Part shown: in pieces, positions 44,408-53,518 of the stretch
Layout of the letters: every line of letters begins with the position of its first letter
Position numbering within the stretch: the stretch's first letter is position 1
Origin: Nocardioides panzhihuensis
GTDB taxonomy: Bacteria > Actinomycetota > Actinomycetes > Propionibacteriales > Nocardioidaceae
Assembly: GCF_013408335.1 (NCBI RefSeq)
Contig: NZ_JACBZR010000001.1
Span: forward strand, 4,751,501 to 4,815,500
Direction: 5' to 3'
Length of the DNA: 64,000 bases
Position numbers and translations under genes: made by a program
The notes under the pieces: generated by a model
What the model was told of the DNA's origin: nothing
What the model saw: only the letters and a program-made list of their open reading frames with translations
The model's database searches: none

Positions 44408-45274
44408 GTGACCGATCTCCACGACGCCGTTCTGGACTGGTACGACGCCAACGCCCGCGACCTCCCGTGGCGCTCCTCGGCCGCGACACCGTGGTCGGTG
44501 ATGGTCAGCGAGTTCATGCTCCAGCAGACCCCGGTCTCCCGCGTGCTCCCGGTCCACGAGGCCTGGCTGGAGCGCTGGCCGACCCCGGCCGACCTGGCCG
44601 CGGAGCCGACCGGTGAGGCCGTACGCGCCTGGGGCCGCCTCGGCTACCCGCGCCGAGCGCTGCGGTTGCACGCCGCCGCCACCGCCATCGTCGCGGACCA
44701 CGGCGGCGAGGTGCCCGACAGCTACGACGACCTCATCGCGCTCCCGGGCGTCGGCGACTACACCGCGGCAGCGATCGCCACCTTCGCCTACGGCAAGCGT
44801 CACGTCGTCCTCGACACGAACGTACGCCGCGTCTTCGCCAGGACCCTGAGCGGCGTCGAGTTCCCGTCGCAGTCGGTCAACAAGGCCGAGCGCGAGCTCG
44901 CGTCCGGCGTACTCCCGACAGACGAGCCTACCGCCGCCACCTGGTCGGTCGCCGTGATGGAGCTCGGTGCGCTGGTCTGCACGGCAGCCAACCCGTCCTG
45001 CGCCCGCTGCCCCGTCGCGGACCTGTGCGCCTGGCGCGCGGCCGGCCACCCCGCGTACGACGGGCCGCCTCGCAAGGTCCAGACCTGGGCCGGCACCGAC
45101 CGCCAATGCCGCGGCCGCCTCCTGGCCGTCCTCCGCGACGCCGACTCCCCCGTCCACCGCAGCCGCCTGGACGTGGTCTGGTCCGACGCCCCTCAACGCC
45201 AACGAGCCCTGGAAGGCCTGGTGAAAGACAACCTAGCCACCGAAGTGGAACCAGACTTCTTCGCCCTCCCCTAA
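44408..45274 (+). CDS. mutY: A/G-specific adenine glycosylase MutY
   Basis: The 288-residue enzyme removes adenine opposite 8-oxoguanine. It has the catalytic Glu in SEFMLQQTPVSRV, the helix-hairpin-helix LPGVGDYTAAAIATFAYG followed by the catalytic Asp in VVLDTNVRRV, and a [4Fe-4S] cluster C-x6-C-x2-C-x5-C (VCTAANPSCARCPVADLC). The C-terminal MutT-like domain seen in E. coli MutY is largely missing, as in other short actinobacterial forms. The start is GTG. Confidence 0.94.
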   Translation: MTDLHDAVLDWYDANARDLPWRSSAATPWSVMVSEFMLQQTPVSRVLPVHEAWLERWPTPADLAAEPTGEAVRAWGRLGYPRRALRLHAAATAIVADHGGEVPDSYDDLIALPGVGDYTAAAIATFAYGKRHVVLDTNVRRVFARTLSGVEFPSQSVNKAERELASGVLPTDEPTAATWSVAVMELGALVCTAANPSCARCPVADLCAWRAAGHPAYDGPPRKVQTWAGTDRQCRGRLLAVLRDADSPVHRSRLDVVWSDAPQRQRALEGLVKDNLATEVEPDFFALP

Positions 45275-45277
45275 CCC

Positions 45278-45391
45278 GCCGAGAAGTCAGTTTCTGACCG
45301 CGAGAGGTCGATTACTGAAGCGTCGGAAAAAGCCCGACGCCGAGGGGCCAGATCTTCTGACCACTCGGCGTCGATAAGTGACTTCTCGACG
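45278..45391. repeat. Structured intergenic palindrome between mutY and clpC
   Basis: Outer perfect 10-bp arms CGAGAAGTCA (45280-45289) and TGACTTCTCG (45379-45388) enclose an inner hairpin GCGTCGG-N7-CCGACGC (45320-45340) and several repeats of related short words. It lies between two convergent stop codons and could end transcription from both sides. Confidence 0.7.
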
Positions 45392-47977
45392 TTACTCTTC
45401 TTCGGGCTTGGGCTTGTCCACCGTCGTCGGCTCGTCCTGGTCGGGGAGCTCGATATCGGAGACCGACGCGCCCTCGAGGGGAGGAACGTCCGGGATGGAC
45501 GAACGCTTCTGGCCCTTGAAGGTGAACTGCGCGGCAGGACCCTCACCGTCGACGTCGACCAGCACGATCTCGCCCGGGCCGATGTCGCCGTAGAGCATCT
45601 TCTCGGCGAGCACGTCCTCGAGCTCGCGCTGGACCGTACGACGCAGCGGTCGGGCGCCCAGGACCGGGTCGAACCCGCGCTCGGCGAGCACCTTCTTCGC
45701 GGCCGTGGTGAGCTCGATGCCCATGTCGCGGTCCTTGAGACGGGTCTCGACGGAGGCGATCATGTTGTCGACCATCGAGATGATCTGCTCCTGCGACAGC
45801 GGCGGGAACACGATGACCTCGTCGACACGGTTGAGGAACTCCGGACGGAAGTGCTGCTTGAGCTCGTCGGAGACCTTGGACTTCATCTTCTCGTAGGAGC
45901 CCGCCTTGTCGCTGGCCTGGGAGAAGCCCAGGTTGACCGACTTCGCGATGTCCCGGGTGCCGAGGTTGGTGGTCATGATGATGACGGTGTTCTTGAAGTC
46001 GACCACGCGGCCCTGGGAGTCGGTCAGGCGACCTTCCTCCAGGATCTGCAGCAGCGAGTTGAAGATGTCCGGGTGAGCCTTCTCGACCTCGTCGAAGAGC
46101 ACCACGGAGAACGGCTTGCGGCGCACCTTCTCGGTGAGCTGGCCACCCTCCTCGTAACCCACGTAGCCCGGAGGCGAACCGAAGAGCCGCGAGACGGTGT
46201 GCTTCTCGCCGAACTCCGACATGTCGAGCTGGATCAGCGCGTCCTCGTCGCCGAAGAGGAACTCGGCAAGCGTCTTGGACAGCCAGGTCTTACCGACACC
46301 GGACGGACCGGCGAAGATGAACGAACCGCCGGGGCGCTTCGGGTCCTTCAGACCCGCACGCGTACGCCGGATGGCACGCGAGAGCGCCTTGACGGCCTGG
46401 TCCTGACCGATGACGCGCTTGTGGAGCTCGTCCTCCATGCGCAGCAGGCGCTGAGACTCCTCCTCGTTGACCTGCACCATCGGGATGCCGGTCGCCACGG
46501 CGAGAACCTCGGCGATCAGCTCCTCGTCGACCTCGGCGACCTCGTCCATGTCACCGGCACGCCAGGCCTTCTCGCGCTCGGCCTTCTTGGCGATGAGCTG
46601 CTTCTCCTCATCGCGCAGCCGGGCAGCCGCCTCGAAGTCCTGGCCGTCGATCGCGGCCTCCTTGCGCTGGCGCACGTCGGCGATCTTGTCGTCGTACTCC
46701 CGCAGGTCGGCGGGGGCCGTCATCCGGCGGATGCGCAGGCGCGAGCCGGCCTCGTCGATCAGGTCGATGGCCTTGTCCGGAAGGAACCGGTCGGAGATGT
46801 AGCGGTCGGCCATGGTGACCGCGGCGACCAGCGCCTCGTCGGTGATGGTCACCCGGTGGTGGGCCTCGTAGCGGTCACGGATGCCCTTGAGCATCTCGAT
46901 CGCGACCGCAATCGTCGGCTCCGGCACCTGGATCGGCTGGAAGCGGCGCTCGAGAGCGGCGTCCTTCTCCAGGTATTTCCGGTATTCGTCCAGGGTGGTC
47001 GCACCGATGGTCTGCAGCTCACCGCGAGCCAGCATCGGCTTCAGGATGCTCGCCGCGTCGATCGCGCCTTCGGCCGCACCTGCGCCGACGAGGGTGTGGA
47101 TCTCGTCGATGAACAGCACGATGTCGCCGCGGGTCTTGATCTCCTTGAGCACCTTCTTGAGGCGCTCCTCGAAGTCACCGCGGTAGCGCGAGCCGGCGAC
47201 CAGCGCACCAAGGTCGAGCGTGTAGATCTGCTTGTCCTTGAGCGTCTCGGGGACGGTGCCCTTGACGATGTCCTGGGCCAGCCCCTCGACGATCGACGTC
47301 TTGCCGACGCCGGGCTCGCCGATGAGGACCGGGTTGTTCTTCGTACGCCGCGAGAGCACCTGCATCACGCGCTCGATCTGGGCCTCGCGGCCGATGATCG
47401 GGTCGAGCTTGCCGTCGCGGGCGTCCTGGGTCAGGTTGCGGCCGAACTGGTCGAGCACGAGGCTGGAGGAAGGCGCCTCGGTCGAGGTCGTGCCGGCCGT
47501 CGCAGTGGCACCGGAGGTGCCGGCCTGGCCCTCCTTGCCCTGGAAGCCCGAGAGCAGCTGGATGACCTGCTGGCGGACCCGGTTGAGGTCGGCGCCGAGC
47601 TTCTGCAGCACCTGGGCGGCAACGCCCTCGCCCTCACGGATCAGGCCGAGCAGGATGTGCTCGGTGCCGATGTAGGAGTGGCCGAGCTGCAGCGCCTCGC
47701 GCAGGGACAGCTCGAGCACCTTCTTGGCGCGCGGCGTGAACGGGATGTGCCCGGACGGTGCCTGCTGACCCTGGCCGATGATCTCCTCGACCTGGTTGCG
47801 CACCGCCTCGAGCGAGATGTCGAGGGACTCGAGGGCCTTGGCCGCGACGCCCTCGCCCTCGTGGATGAGGCCGAGCAGGATGTGCTCGGTCCCGATGTAG
47901 TTATGGGAGAGCATGCGGGCCTCTTCCTGGGCCAGCACGACCACCCGGCGGGCTCGGTCAGTGAACCGCTCGAACAT
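45392..47977 (-). CDS. clpC: ClpC, ATP-dependent Clp protease ATPase subunit
   Basis: The 861-residue AAA+ unfoldase feeds proteins to ClpP. It has the N-terminal double Clp-N repeat ([16 protein letters not shown], and two copies of [12 protein letters not shown]), the first AAA domain with [15 protein letters not shown], a UVR-containing middle region around 430-460, the second AAA domain with [17 protein letters not shown] and [13 protein letters not shown], and the C-terminal sensor 2 region. Length is normal for actinobacterial ClpC. A ClgR-type site lies 91 bp upstream, suggesting stress control. The C-terminal tail is acidic and Pro/Glu-rich ([12 protein letters not shown]). Confidence 0.97.
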   Translation of the reverse strand: MFERFTDRARRVVVLAQEEARMLSHNYIGTEHILLGLIHEGEGVAAKALESLDISLEAVRNQVEEIIGQGQQAPSGHIPFTPRAKKVLELSLREALQLGHSYIGTEHILLGLIREGEGVAAQVLQKLGADLNRVRQQVIQLLSGFQGKEGQAGTSGATATAGTTSTEAPSSSLVLDQFGRNLTQDARDGKLDPIIGREAQIERVMQVLSRRTKNNPVLIGEPGVGKTSIVEGLAQDIVKGTVPETLKDKQIYTLDLGALVAGSRYRGDFEERLKKVLKEIKTRGDIVLFIDEIHTLVGAGAAEGAIDAASILKPMLARGELQTIGATTLDEYRKYLEKDAALERRFQPIQVPEPTIAVAIEMLKGIRDRYEAHHRVTITDEALVAAVTMADRYISDRFLPDKAIDLIDEAGSRLRIRRMTAPADLREYDDKIADVRQRKEAAIDGQDFEAAARLRDEEKQLIAKKAEREKAWRAGDMDEVAEVDEELIAEVLAVATGIPMVQVNEEESQRLLRMEDELHKRVIGQDQAVKALSRAIRRTRAGLKDPKRPGGSFIFAGPSGVGKTWLSKTLAEFLFGDEDALIQLDMSEFGEKHTVSRLFGSPPGYVGYEEGGQLTEKVRRKPFSVVLFDEVEKAHPDIFNSLLQILEEGRLTDSQGRVVDFKNTVIIMTTNLGTRDIAKSVNLGFSQASDKAGSYEKMKSKVSDELKQHFRPEFLNRVDEVIVFPPLSQEQIISMVDNMIASVETRLKDRDMGIELTTAAKKVLAERGFDPVLGARPLRRTVQRELEDVLAEKMLYGDIGPGEIVLVDVDGEGPAAQFTFKGQKRSSIPDVPPLEGASVSDIELPDQDEPTTVDKPKPEEE

Positions 47978-48067
47978 GTACGCATCTCTCCTAAGAATTC
48001 TGGGGCGTCACCAAGATCCAACCCCGAAGACAGCCTACGCGTTCCCGACAACACAGCGCGATCCGTG

Positions 48068-48078
48068 CGCTGAGAGCG
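48068..48078. promoter_or_regulatory. Candidate ClgR binding site upstream of clpC
   Basis: The core CGCTGAGAGCG fits the CGCYNANRGCG centre of the site described for ClgR, the activator of clp genes in corynebacteria and mycobacteria. The right flank AAC also fits; the left flank does not. It is 91 bp ahead of the clpC start. No clgR gene is in the window. Confidence 0.45.
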
Positions 48079-48115
48079 AACACGCGTTCCGTACGTCGGA
48101 CAGCGCCGACCACGC

Positions 48116-48153
48116 AAAGACGGCTGCCACGCCCCGGAAGGGCGCGGCAGCCG
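48116..48153 (-). terminator. Terminator of lsr2
   Basis: The imperfect stem CGGCTGCC...GGCAGCCG (48121-48153) with an inner CGCCC/GGGCG pair stands 28 bp beyond the lsr2 stop and is followed on the minus strand by TCTTTGCG. Confidence 0.7.
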
Positions 48154-48180
48154 GTCGTTCGGCGCGGCAGGACCTGTCGG

Positions 48181-48504
48181 TCAGTGGGCCGCTTCGAAAG
48201 CCGATCGGACCTCGGCCGGAATGCGACCGCGGTCGGGAACGGTGTAACCGTTGGCCTTGCCCCACTCGCGCATGACCTTCGGGGTCGTCCCACCGGCCGC
48301 AGGGGCCTTCTTGGCGCTGCCGCGGCGACCGCTCACCTTCTGTGCGTGACCGATGAAGAGCGCAAGAGAATCGCGAAGCTTTGCCGCATTGGCATCGCTG
48401 AGATCAATCTCGTAGGAGGTGCCGTCCAGGGCAAAGGACACCGTCTCGACTGCTTCCGAGCCGTCGATGTCATCCTCGAGGATGATCTGAACCTTCTTAG
48501 CCAT
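48181..48504 (-). CDS. lsr2: Lsr2 family nucleoid-associated protein
   Basis: The 107-residue protein bridges and silences AT-rich DNA, including acquired regions. The N-terminal dimer domain starts MAKKVQIILEDDIDGSEA, and the C-terminal DNA-binding part holds REWGKANGYTVPDRGRIPAEV, including the RGR AT-hook-like motif that enters the minor groove. ATG 48504 with an AGGAAC site upstream gives the typical length. It is encoded between coaX and clpC, a conserved actinobacterial order. Confidence 0.96.
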   Translation of the reverse strand: MAKKVQIILEDDIDGSEAVETVSFALDGTSYEIDLSDANAAKLRDSLALFIGHAQKVSGRRGSAKKAPAAGGTTPKVMREWGKANGYTVPDRGRIPAEVRSAFEAAH

Positions 48505-48626
48505 GTTCCTACCTTCACTGCTCTTCACCCGGGAAACGGGCCGAATATAGGCCCCGCGTATAAGCGAGATACGCATAGCATTACATATCACCCAGTTGAA
48601 TCAACAGTGCGGCATACCGAAAAGCA

Positions 48627-49409
48627 CTAACGAGCGACATTCCGCTGGAATATGAGTTCCAGCCCTTGCAACGTCAGCCACGGGGAATGCGCGGAGAAAC
48701 ATTTGCTCTCGTCCAGCACGAACTCCGCGAGATAGCCGGTGGCGATCACCGTCACGTCGTCGGCGGACACGCCCAGCTCGGCGATGATCCGAGCGACCAT
48801 ACCCTCGACCTGCGCGGCGACCCCGAAGACCATTCCCGACTGCAGTGCCTCGACGGTGTTCTTCGCGATCACCGACCGCGGGCGGGCGAGCTCGACCTTG
48901 CGCAGCTGCGCACCGCGCCGCCCCAGCGCCTCCAAGGACAGCTCGATCCCCGGCAGGATCGCACCACCGACGTACTGTCCCGCGGCGTTGACCACGTCGA
49001 ACGTCGTCGCCGTCCCGCGGAAGTCGACCACGATCACCGGACCGCCGTGCAGAGCCACGGCGGCGACCGCGTTGGCGATCCGATCGGTGCCGACCTCGCG
49101 CGGGTTGTCCATGAGGATCGGGATGCCGGAGCGTACGCCCGGCTCGACCACCACGCTCGGGACCGAGCCCAGATGGCGGGCGAGCATCTCGCGCCACTCG
49201 TGCAGGACCGAGGGAACCGTCGCGCAGACCACCACGCCGTCGATGCTCGCCACCAGCGAATCGCCGAGGATCCCCCGCAGCAGCGCCCACCACTCGTCAG
49301 CGGTGCGGTGCTCCAGCGTGGAGACCCGCCAGTCGGCGGACACGACGCCGTCGGCGATCAGCCCGAGAACCGTGTGGCTGTTGCCGATGTTGACTGCGAG
49401 CAGGGGCAT
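48627..49409 (-). CDS. coaX: Type III pantothenate kinase (CoaX) with altered motifs
   Basis: The 260-residue ASKHA-fold kinase would phosphorylate pantothenate, the first step to CoA. It keeps the catalytic Asp (D109 in VGTDRIANAVAA) and DPW-like end SPWLTLQGLELIFQRN. Two changes stand out: the N-terminal phosphate motif reads VNIGNSHT, with Asn7 in place of the usual Asp, and the second reads VDFRGTATTFD with an extra Arg131 compared with DFGTATT. A usual GG in the late TGGLA motif is TGY here. It may be a weak or non-canonical enzyme. It stands between nadC and lsr2. Confidence 0.85.
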   Translation of the reverse strand: MPLLAVNIGNSHTVLGLIADGVVSADWRVSTLEHRTADEWWALLRGILGDSLVASIDGVVVCATVPSVLHEWREMLARHLGSVPSVVVEPGVRSGIPILMDNPREVGTDRIANAVAAVALHGGPVIVVDFRGTATTFDVVNAAGQYVGGAILPGIELSLEALGRRGAQLRKVELARPRSVIAKNTVEALQSGMVFGVAAQVEGMVARIIAELGVSADDVTVIATGYLAEFVLDESKCFSAHSPWLTLQGLELIFQRNVAR

Positions 49410-49419
49410 GGCGGACCCC

Positions 49420-50349
49420 TCAGCCCTCGGACAGGTCGAAGCCGATGTCGAAGACCTTCACCGAGTGGGTCAGCGCACCGACGGAGAGATAGTCGACACC
49501 CGTCTCGGCGACCTCGCGGGCGCGATCCAGGGTCAGGCCGCCGGACGCCTCGAGCACGGCTCGGCCGGCGGTGATCCCGACGGCCTCCTTCATCATCGCG
49601 GTGGACATGTTGTCGAGCATGATCCGGCCGCAGCCGGCGTCGAGGAGGGCCTCGAGCTCTTCGAGCGTGGTCACCTCGACCTCGACGGGCACGTCCGGGT
49701 AGGCGAACCGCACTGCCTCGTAGGCCTGCACGGCGCCACCGGCGGCGACGATGTGGTTGTCCTTGACCAGCGCCATGTCGGAGAGGGACATCCGGTGGTT
49801 GGCGCCGCCGCCACAACGTACGGCGTACTTCTCCAGGGCCCGGAAGCCCGGAAGGGTCTTGCGGGTGTCGAGCACCTGGGCGCCGGTCCCCTCCAGCGCC
49901 TCGGTCCAGGCCGCGACACCGGTGGCGACGCCGGAGAGGTGGGAGGCGTAGTTGAGAGCCGTACGTTCCGCGGTGAGCAGGCCACGGGTCGGCCCCGCGA
50001 TCCGCATGATGACGTCGCCGGCCTTCACCTTGGAGCCGTCCTTGACGCGGTCGGTGACCGTGACCGAGTCACCCATGACGTACGCGAAGACGAGCTCGGC
50101 CACGCCCAGGCCGGCGACCACGCCGTCCTCCCGGGCGGCGAAGACGCCGATCGCGGCCGCGTCGGGGGCGATCGTGGCCACCGAGGTGACGTCCTCACTG
50201 GGCATCTCACCGGGAGCTACCGAGGGCAGGTCCTCATCGAGAGCGAGCTCGACGGCGTCGTAGACCTCGCCGGCGTCGAGGCCGGCCTTGGTCAGCTCGT
50301 CACGCAGCGACTGCGGGATCTCGTCGAAGGGCACGCGTCGGATGGTCAT
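49420..50349 (-). CDS. nadC: NadC, quinolinate phosphoribosyltransferase (carboxylating)
   Basis: The 309-residue enzyme joins quinolinate with PRPP to form nicotinate mononucleotide, in NAD synthesis. Motifs are LNYASHLSGVAT, the substrate-binding DTRKTLPGFRALEKYAVRCG, GGANHRMSLSDMALVKDNH and LEASGGLTLDRAREVAETGV. Its ATG overlaps the nadB stop by one base (TGATG), so the two are coupled. NadA, the other enzyme of the pathway, is not in this window. Confidence 0.96.
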   Translation of the reverse strand: MTIRRVPFDEIPQSLRDELTKAGLDAGEVYDAVELALDEDLPSVAPGEMPSEDVTSVATIAPDAAAIGVFAAREDGVVAGLGVAELVFAYVMGDSVTVTDRVKDGSKVKAGDVIMRIAGPTRGLLTAERTALNYASHLSGVATGVAAWTEALEGTGAQVLDTRKTLPGFRALEKYAVRCGGGANHRMSLSDMALVKDNHIVAAGGAVQAYEAVRFAYPDVPVEVEVTTLEELEALLDAGCGRIMLDNMSTAMMKEAVGITAGRAVLEASGGLTLDRAREVAETGVDYLSVGALTHSVKVFDIGFDLSEG

Positions 50350-52061
50350 CAGGCTCCTGCCAGGGTTGGGGTCAGCGGGTCGGTAGCTGGGGCCGGGGTG
50401 AAGGTGGCGACGGGCTCGCCGTCCCGGAGGGTCAGATCGAAGTGGCCGGCGAACCTGGGGTCGTCACGCTCGGCGAAGTCCTCGCGCCAGTGGGACCCGC
50501 GGGTCTCCTCGCGCAGCAGCGCGGACTTCGTCAGCGCCAGCGAGACGGTCAGCAGGTTGGTCGCCTCCCAGGCAGCCGGGTCGATCTCGGTCGCCGGGAC
50601 GCTCCCGAGCCGCTCGAGCTCCTCGACCGCCTCGGCGAGGCCGGTGGCGTTGCGGAGGACCCCGACCTTGGTCGTCATCGTCTCCTGCAGCTGTTTGAGC
50701 GCGGCGCCGGGGACGAGCGCGCGGCCGGTGCCGCGACCGGGGGCCGGATCCTCCAGCTGTCGCAGCTCGCCGGGCAGCACCTCGGCGATCCGGCGCGAGA
50801 AGACCAACCCCTCGAGGAGCGAGTTGGAGGCGAGCCGGTTGGCGCCGTGGACCCCGCTGCAGGCGACCTCACCGGTGGCGTAGAGCCCCGGGACGTCGCT
50901 GCGGCCCCACAGGTCGGTGCGTACGCCGCCGGAGGCGTAGTGGCAGGCCGGCGCGACCGGGATCAGGTCTTGGGACGGGTCGATGCCGTGGGAAAGGAGC
51001 GTGGCGAGGATATTGGGGAAGCGGCGCCCCCAGAATGTGCGGCTGGCTGATGTCTCGCGGTCGGAGATCTCGGCAGGCTCGATCACCGATGCGCCCAGAT
51101 GACGGGCGTCGAGCCACATGTTGGGGTGTCCGGTCTCGAGCATCCGCTTCATGATCGCCTTGGAGACGATGTCACGGGGAGCCAGGTCGCGAAGCTCGTG
51201 GACGCCGTCCATCAGCCGCGCGCCGTCCCAGTCGACCAGGAAGGCGCCCTCGCCACGTACGGCCTCGGAGATCAGCGGCTGCTGGCCGCGGGAGTCCTCA
51301 CCCAGGTACATCACGGTGGGGTGGAACTGGACGAACTCGAGGTCGCGCAGCGTCGCACCGGCACGCAGGGCGATCGCCATCCCGTCAGCGGTGGCGACGG
51401 CCGGGTTGGTGGTCTGCGAGAAGACTTGGCCGAGGCCGCCGGAGGCGAGGACCACAGCCCGGGTGCGTACGATCCCGACGCCGTCGGCGTCGCCCTCCCC
51501 CATCACGTGGATGGTCAGACCTGCCACACCGCCGTCGGCGGCGGTCAGCAGGTCGACGACCATGGCGTGCTCGAAGACCAGGATCTCCGGCGCCCGCCGG
51601 ACGGCCTCCATCAGCGCACGCTGGATCTCGGCGCCGGTCGCGTCGCCGTCGGCGTGCGCGATCCGGTCGCGGCGATGGCCGCCCTCCCGGGTGAGCGACA
51701 GGTTGCCGGCGGGGTCCTTGTCGAACTCGGCACCCCACTCGATCAGCTCGCGAACCGCCTCCGCGCCCTCACCGACGAGGACACGTACGGCCTCAAGGTC
51801 GCAGGCCCCGGCGCCCGCCACGAGCGTGTCCACCTCGTGCTGGGCAGGAGTGTCGCCCTCGCCGAGGGCCGCCGCGATGCCGCCCTGGGCCCACTGTGTG
51901 GAGCCGGCCTGGAGCACATCCTTGGTGACGACGGCGACCCGCTCGACCTGGTCCTTCAGCCGCAGCGCCGCGGTCAGTCCGGCGATCCCCGAACCCACCA
52001 CGATCACGTCCGCCCACTCGGTCCAGCCCGGATCGCGGGCGGAGAGCAGCTGCATGTTCAT
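50349..52061 (-). CDS. nadB: NadB, L-aspartate oxidase
   Basis: The 570-residue FAD enzyme oxidises L-aspartate to iminoaspartate for quinolinate synthesis. It has the N-terminal FAD motif VIVVGSGIAGLTAALRL, STQWAQGGIAAALGEGD, SLTREGGHRRDRIAHADGDATG and EFVQFHPTVMY, then ASGGVRTDLWGRSDVPGLYATGEVACSGVHGANRLASNS. The C-terminal helical domain is present. The enzyme is cytosolic. It is transcribed after panD with a 93-bp gap that contains a hairpin. Confidence 0.96.
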   Translation of the reverse strand: MNMQLLSARDPGWTEWADVIVVGSGIAGLTAALRLKDQVERVAVVTKDVLQAGSTQWAQGGIAAALGEGDTPAQHEVDTLVAGAGACDLEAVRVLVGEGAEAVRELIEWGAEFDKDPAGNLSLTREGGHRRDRIAHADGDATGAEIQRALMEAVRRAPEILVFEHAMVVDLLTAADGGVAGLTIHVMGEGDADGVGIVRTRAVVLASGGLGQVFSQTTNPAVATADGMAIALRAGATLRDLEFVQFHPTVMYLGEDSRGQQPLISEAVRGEGAFLVDWDGARLMDGVHELRDLAPRDIVSKAIMKRMLETGHPNMWLDARHLGASVIEPAEISDRETSASRTFWGRRFPNILATLLSHGIDPSQDLIPVAPACHYASGGVRTDLWGRSDVPGLYATGEVACSGVHGANRLASNSLLEGLVFSRRIAEVLPGELRQLEDPAPGRGTGRALVPGAALKQLQETMTTKVGVLRNATGLAEAVEELERLGSVPATEIDPAAWEATNLLTVSLALTKSALLREETRGSHWREDFAERDDPRFAGHFDLTLRDGEPVATFTPAPATDPLTPTLAGA

Positions 52062-52102
52062 GCTGCCCCCTCCGTCGAGGACGGGAAAGCATACGGAGGC
52101 GA

Positions 52103-52148
52103 CAGCATGATGATCTCGTCTGTCGCTCGCTGGCGCTCGCTCATGCTG
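52103..52148. repeat. Hairpin with repeat-like loop between panD and nadB
   Basis: Perfect 8-bp arms CAGCATGA (52103-52110) and TCATGCTG (52141-52148) flank a loop that includes GCTCGCTGGCGCTCGC (52125-52140), the exact reverse complement of 18615-18630 in REP-like copy 1. Confidence 0.65.
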
Positions 52149-52154
52149 CGCACG

Positions 52155-52580
52155 CTACTGCGTGAGAACGAGAGGCCCACGCATCTGGTCGGTCCCTGGA
52201 ACCGGCTCACTCCTGTCGGAGCCGAGCGCGATGATGTGGTTGGCCTCGTCGACGTGGACGACGTGAGGCTCGAAGGCCTTGGCCTCCTCGGTGCTCATCT
52301 GCGCGTACGCGATGAGGATGACCAGGTCGCCGGGGTGGACCAGGTGGGCGGCGGCGCCGTTGATGCCGAGCACACCTGAGCCCCGCTCGCCGGCGATGGT
52401 GTAGGTCTCCAAGCGGGCACCGTTGGTGATGTCGACGATGGAGACCAGCTCGCCCGGGAGGATGTCCGCGGCGTCGAGGAGATCTGCATCGACGGTCACC
52501 GAGCCGACGTAGTGGAGGTCTGCCTGGGTGACCGTGGCGCGGTGGATCTTGCCGGTCATCATGGTGCGCAGACGGGTCAT
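52155..52580 (-). CDS. panD: PanD, aspartate 1-decarboxylase precursor
   Basis: The 141-residue protein cleaves itself at the Gly-Ser bond in [13 protein letters not shown] (Ser27 becomes the pyruvoyl group) and then makes beta-alanine from aspartate for pantothenate. Other motifs are [39 protein letters not shown] 52580 overlaps the panC stop (ATGA). It follows panC, giving both beta-alanine and its condensation enzyme. Confidence 0.95.
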   Translation of the reverse strand: MTRLRTMMTGKIHRATVTQADLHYVGSVTVDADLLDAADILPGELVSIVDITNGARLETYTIAGERGSGVLGINGAAAHLVHPGDLVILIAYAQMSTEEAKAFEPHVVHVDEANHIIALGSDRSEPVPGTDQMRGPLVLTQ

Positions 52581-53518
52581 CGGGATGCTCCGATCGTGAG
52601 GCTCATGTTGTCGATGAGTCGGGTGGTGCCGAGCCGGGCAGCGATGAGGATCCGGGCCTCGGTGCCCGGCTCCGGGTCGGCGGGCAGCACTGCCAGCGCA
52701 GGGTCGGTGACCACGAGGTAGTCGAGCTCGACCGTCTTCGCCCGGCGCAGCTCGGCGTGCGCCGCCTGGAGAGCGGCGTCGACGCCCGAGGCGGCCTCGC
52801 GCTGCGCGGCGTAGAGCGCCCGCGACAGAGTGGTCGCCTCCTCCCGCTGCTCGGGCGAGAGGTAGCGGTTGCGGGAAGAGAGCGCCAGGCCGTCGGCTTC
52901 GCGCTGCGTCGGCGCGCCGACGACGTCGACGCCGAGGCACAGGTCGGAGGACATCCGGCTGATCAGCGCGAGCTGCTGGTAGTCCTTCTCGCCGAAGACG
53001 GCGACATCGGGCCCGACCAGCCCGAACAGCTTCGCGACGACGGTGAGAACACCACCGAAGTGGCCCGGCCGGGTCTTGCCCTCGAGCACGTCACCGAGCT
53101 CACCGGGAGCCACGGTCACCTGCGGCAGCCCGCCCGGGTAGACCTCGTCGACGGACGGAGCGAAGACGACGTCGACGCCCTCACGCTCGCAGATCTCGAG
53201 GTCCGCCTCGAGCGTGCGCGGGTAGCGGTCGAGATCCTCACCGGCGCCGAACTGCAGCGGGTTGACGAAGATCGACGCGACGACCGGGCCGCTGACCTTG
53301 TCGCGTGCGACCCGCATCAGCGACGCGTGGCCCTCGTGCAGCGCACCCATCGTGGGTACGAAGCCGACCGAGGCGCCGTCGCGGCGGGCGGGCTCGAGCA
53401 GCTTCCTGAGCCCCTCACGGGTGTGGGCGAGCTCCGCGCTTCGCGCGGTTACTCCCTCGCTCGGCGCGAGCGGACGAGCAAGCTCGCCGCTCGACCTCGC
53501 TCCGGTCGTCTCGGTCAT
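52577..53518 (-). CDS. panC: PanC, pantothenate synthetase
   Basis: The 313-residue enzyme condenses pantoate and beta-alanine with ATP. It has the HIGH-type [56 protein letters not shown] and the KMSKS-like [12 protein letters not shown]. Conservation begins at about residue 32 ([10 protein letters not shown]); the first 30 residues (Ala, Ser, Glu and Arg-rich) are extra and are encoded by DNA full of short palindromes (53430-53500). ATG 53518 overlaps the upstream stop by ATGA, so the extension is probably translated. Confidence 0.95.
   Translation of the reverse strand: MTETTGARSSGELARPLAPSEGVTARSAELAHTREGLRKLLEPARRDGASVGFVPTMGALHEGHASLMRVARDKVSGPVVASIFVNPLQFGAGEDLDRYPRTLEADLEICEREGVDVVFAPSVDEVYPGGLPQVTVAPGELGDVLEGKTRPGHFGGVLTVVAKLFGLVGPDVAVFGEKDYQQLALISRMSSDLCLGVDVVGAPTQREADGLALSSRNRYLSPEQREEATTLSRALYAAQREAASGVDAALQAAHAELRRAKTVELDYLVVTDPALAVLPADPEPGTEARILIAARLGTTRLIDNMSLTIGASR

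Noticed and set aside
45851..48073. 740-codon open frame opposite clpC
   Set aside because: Leu/Val/Asp-rich antisense shadow; ClpC motifs on the minus strand are unambiguous.
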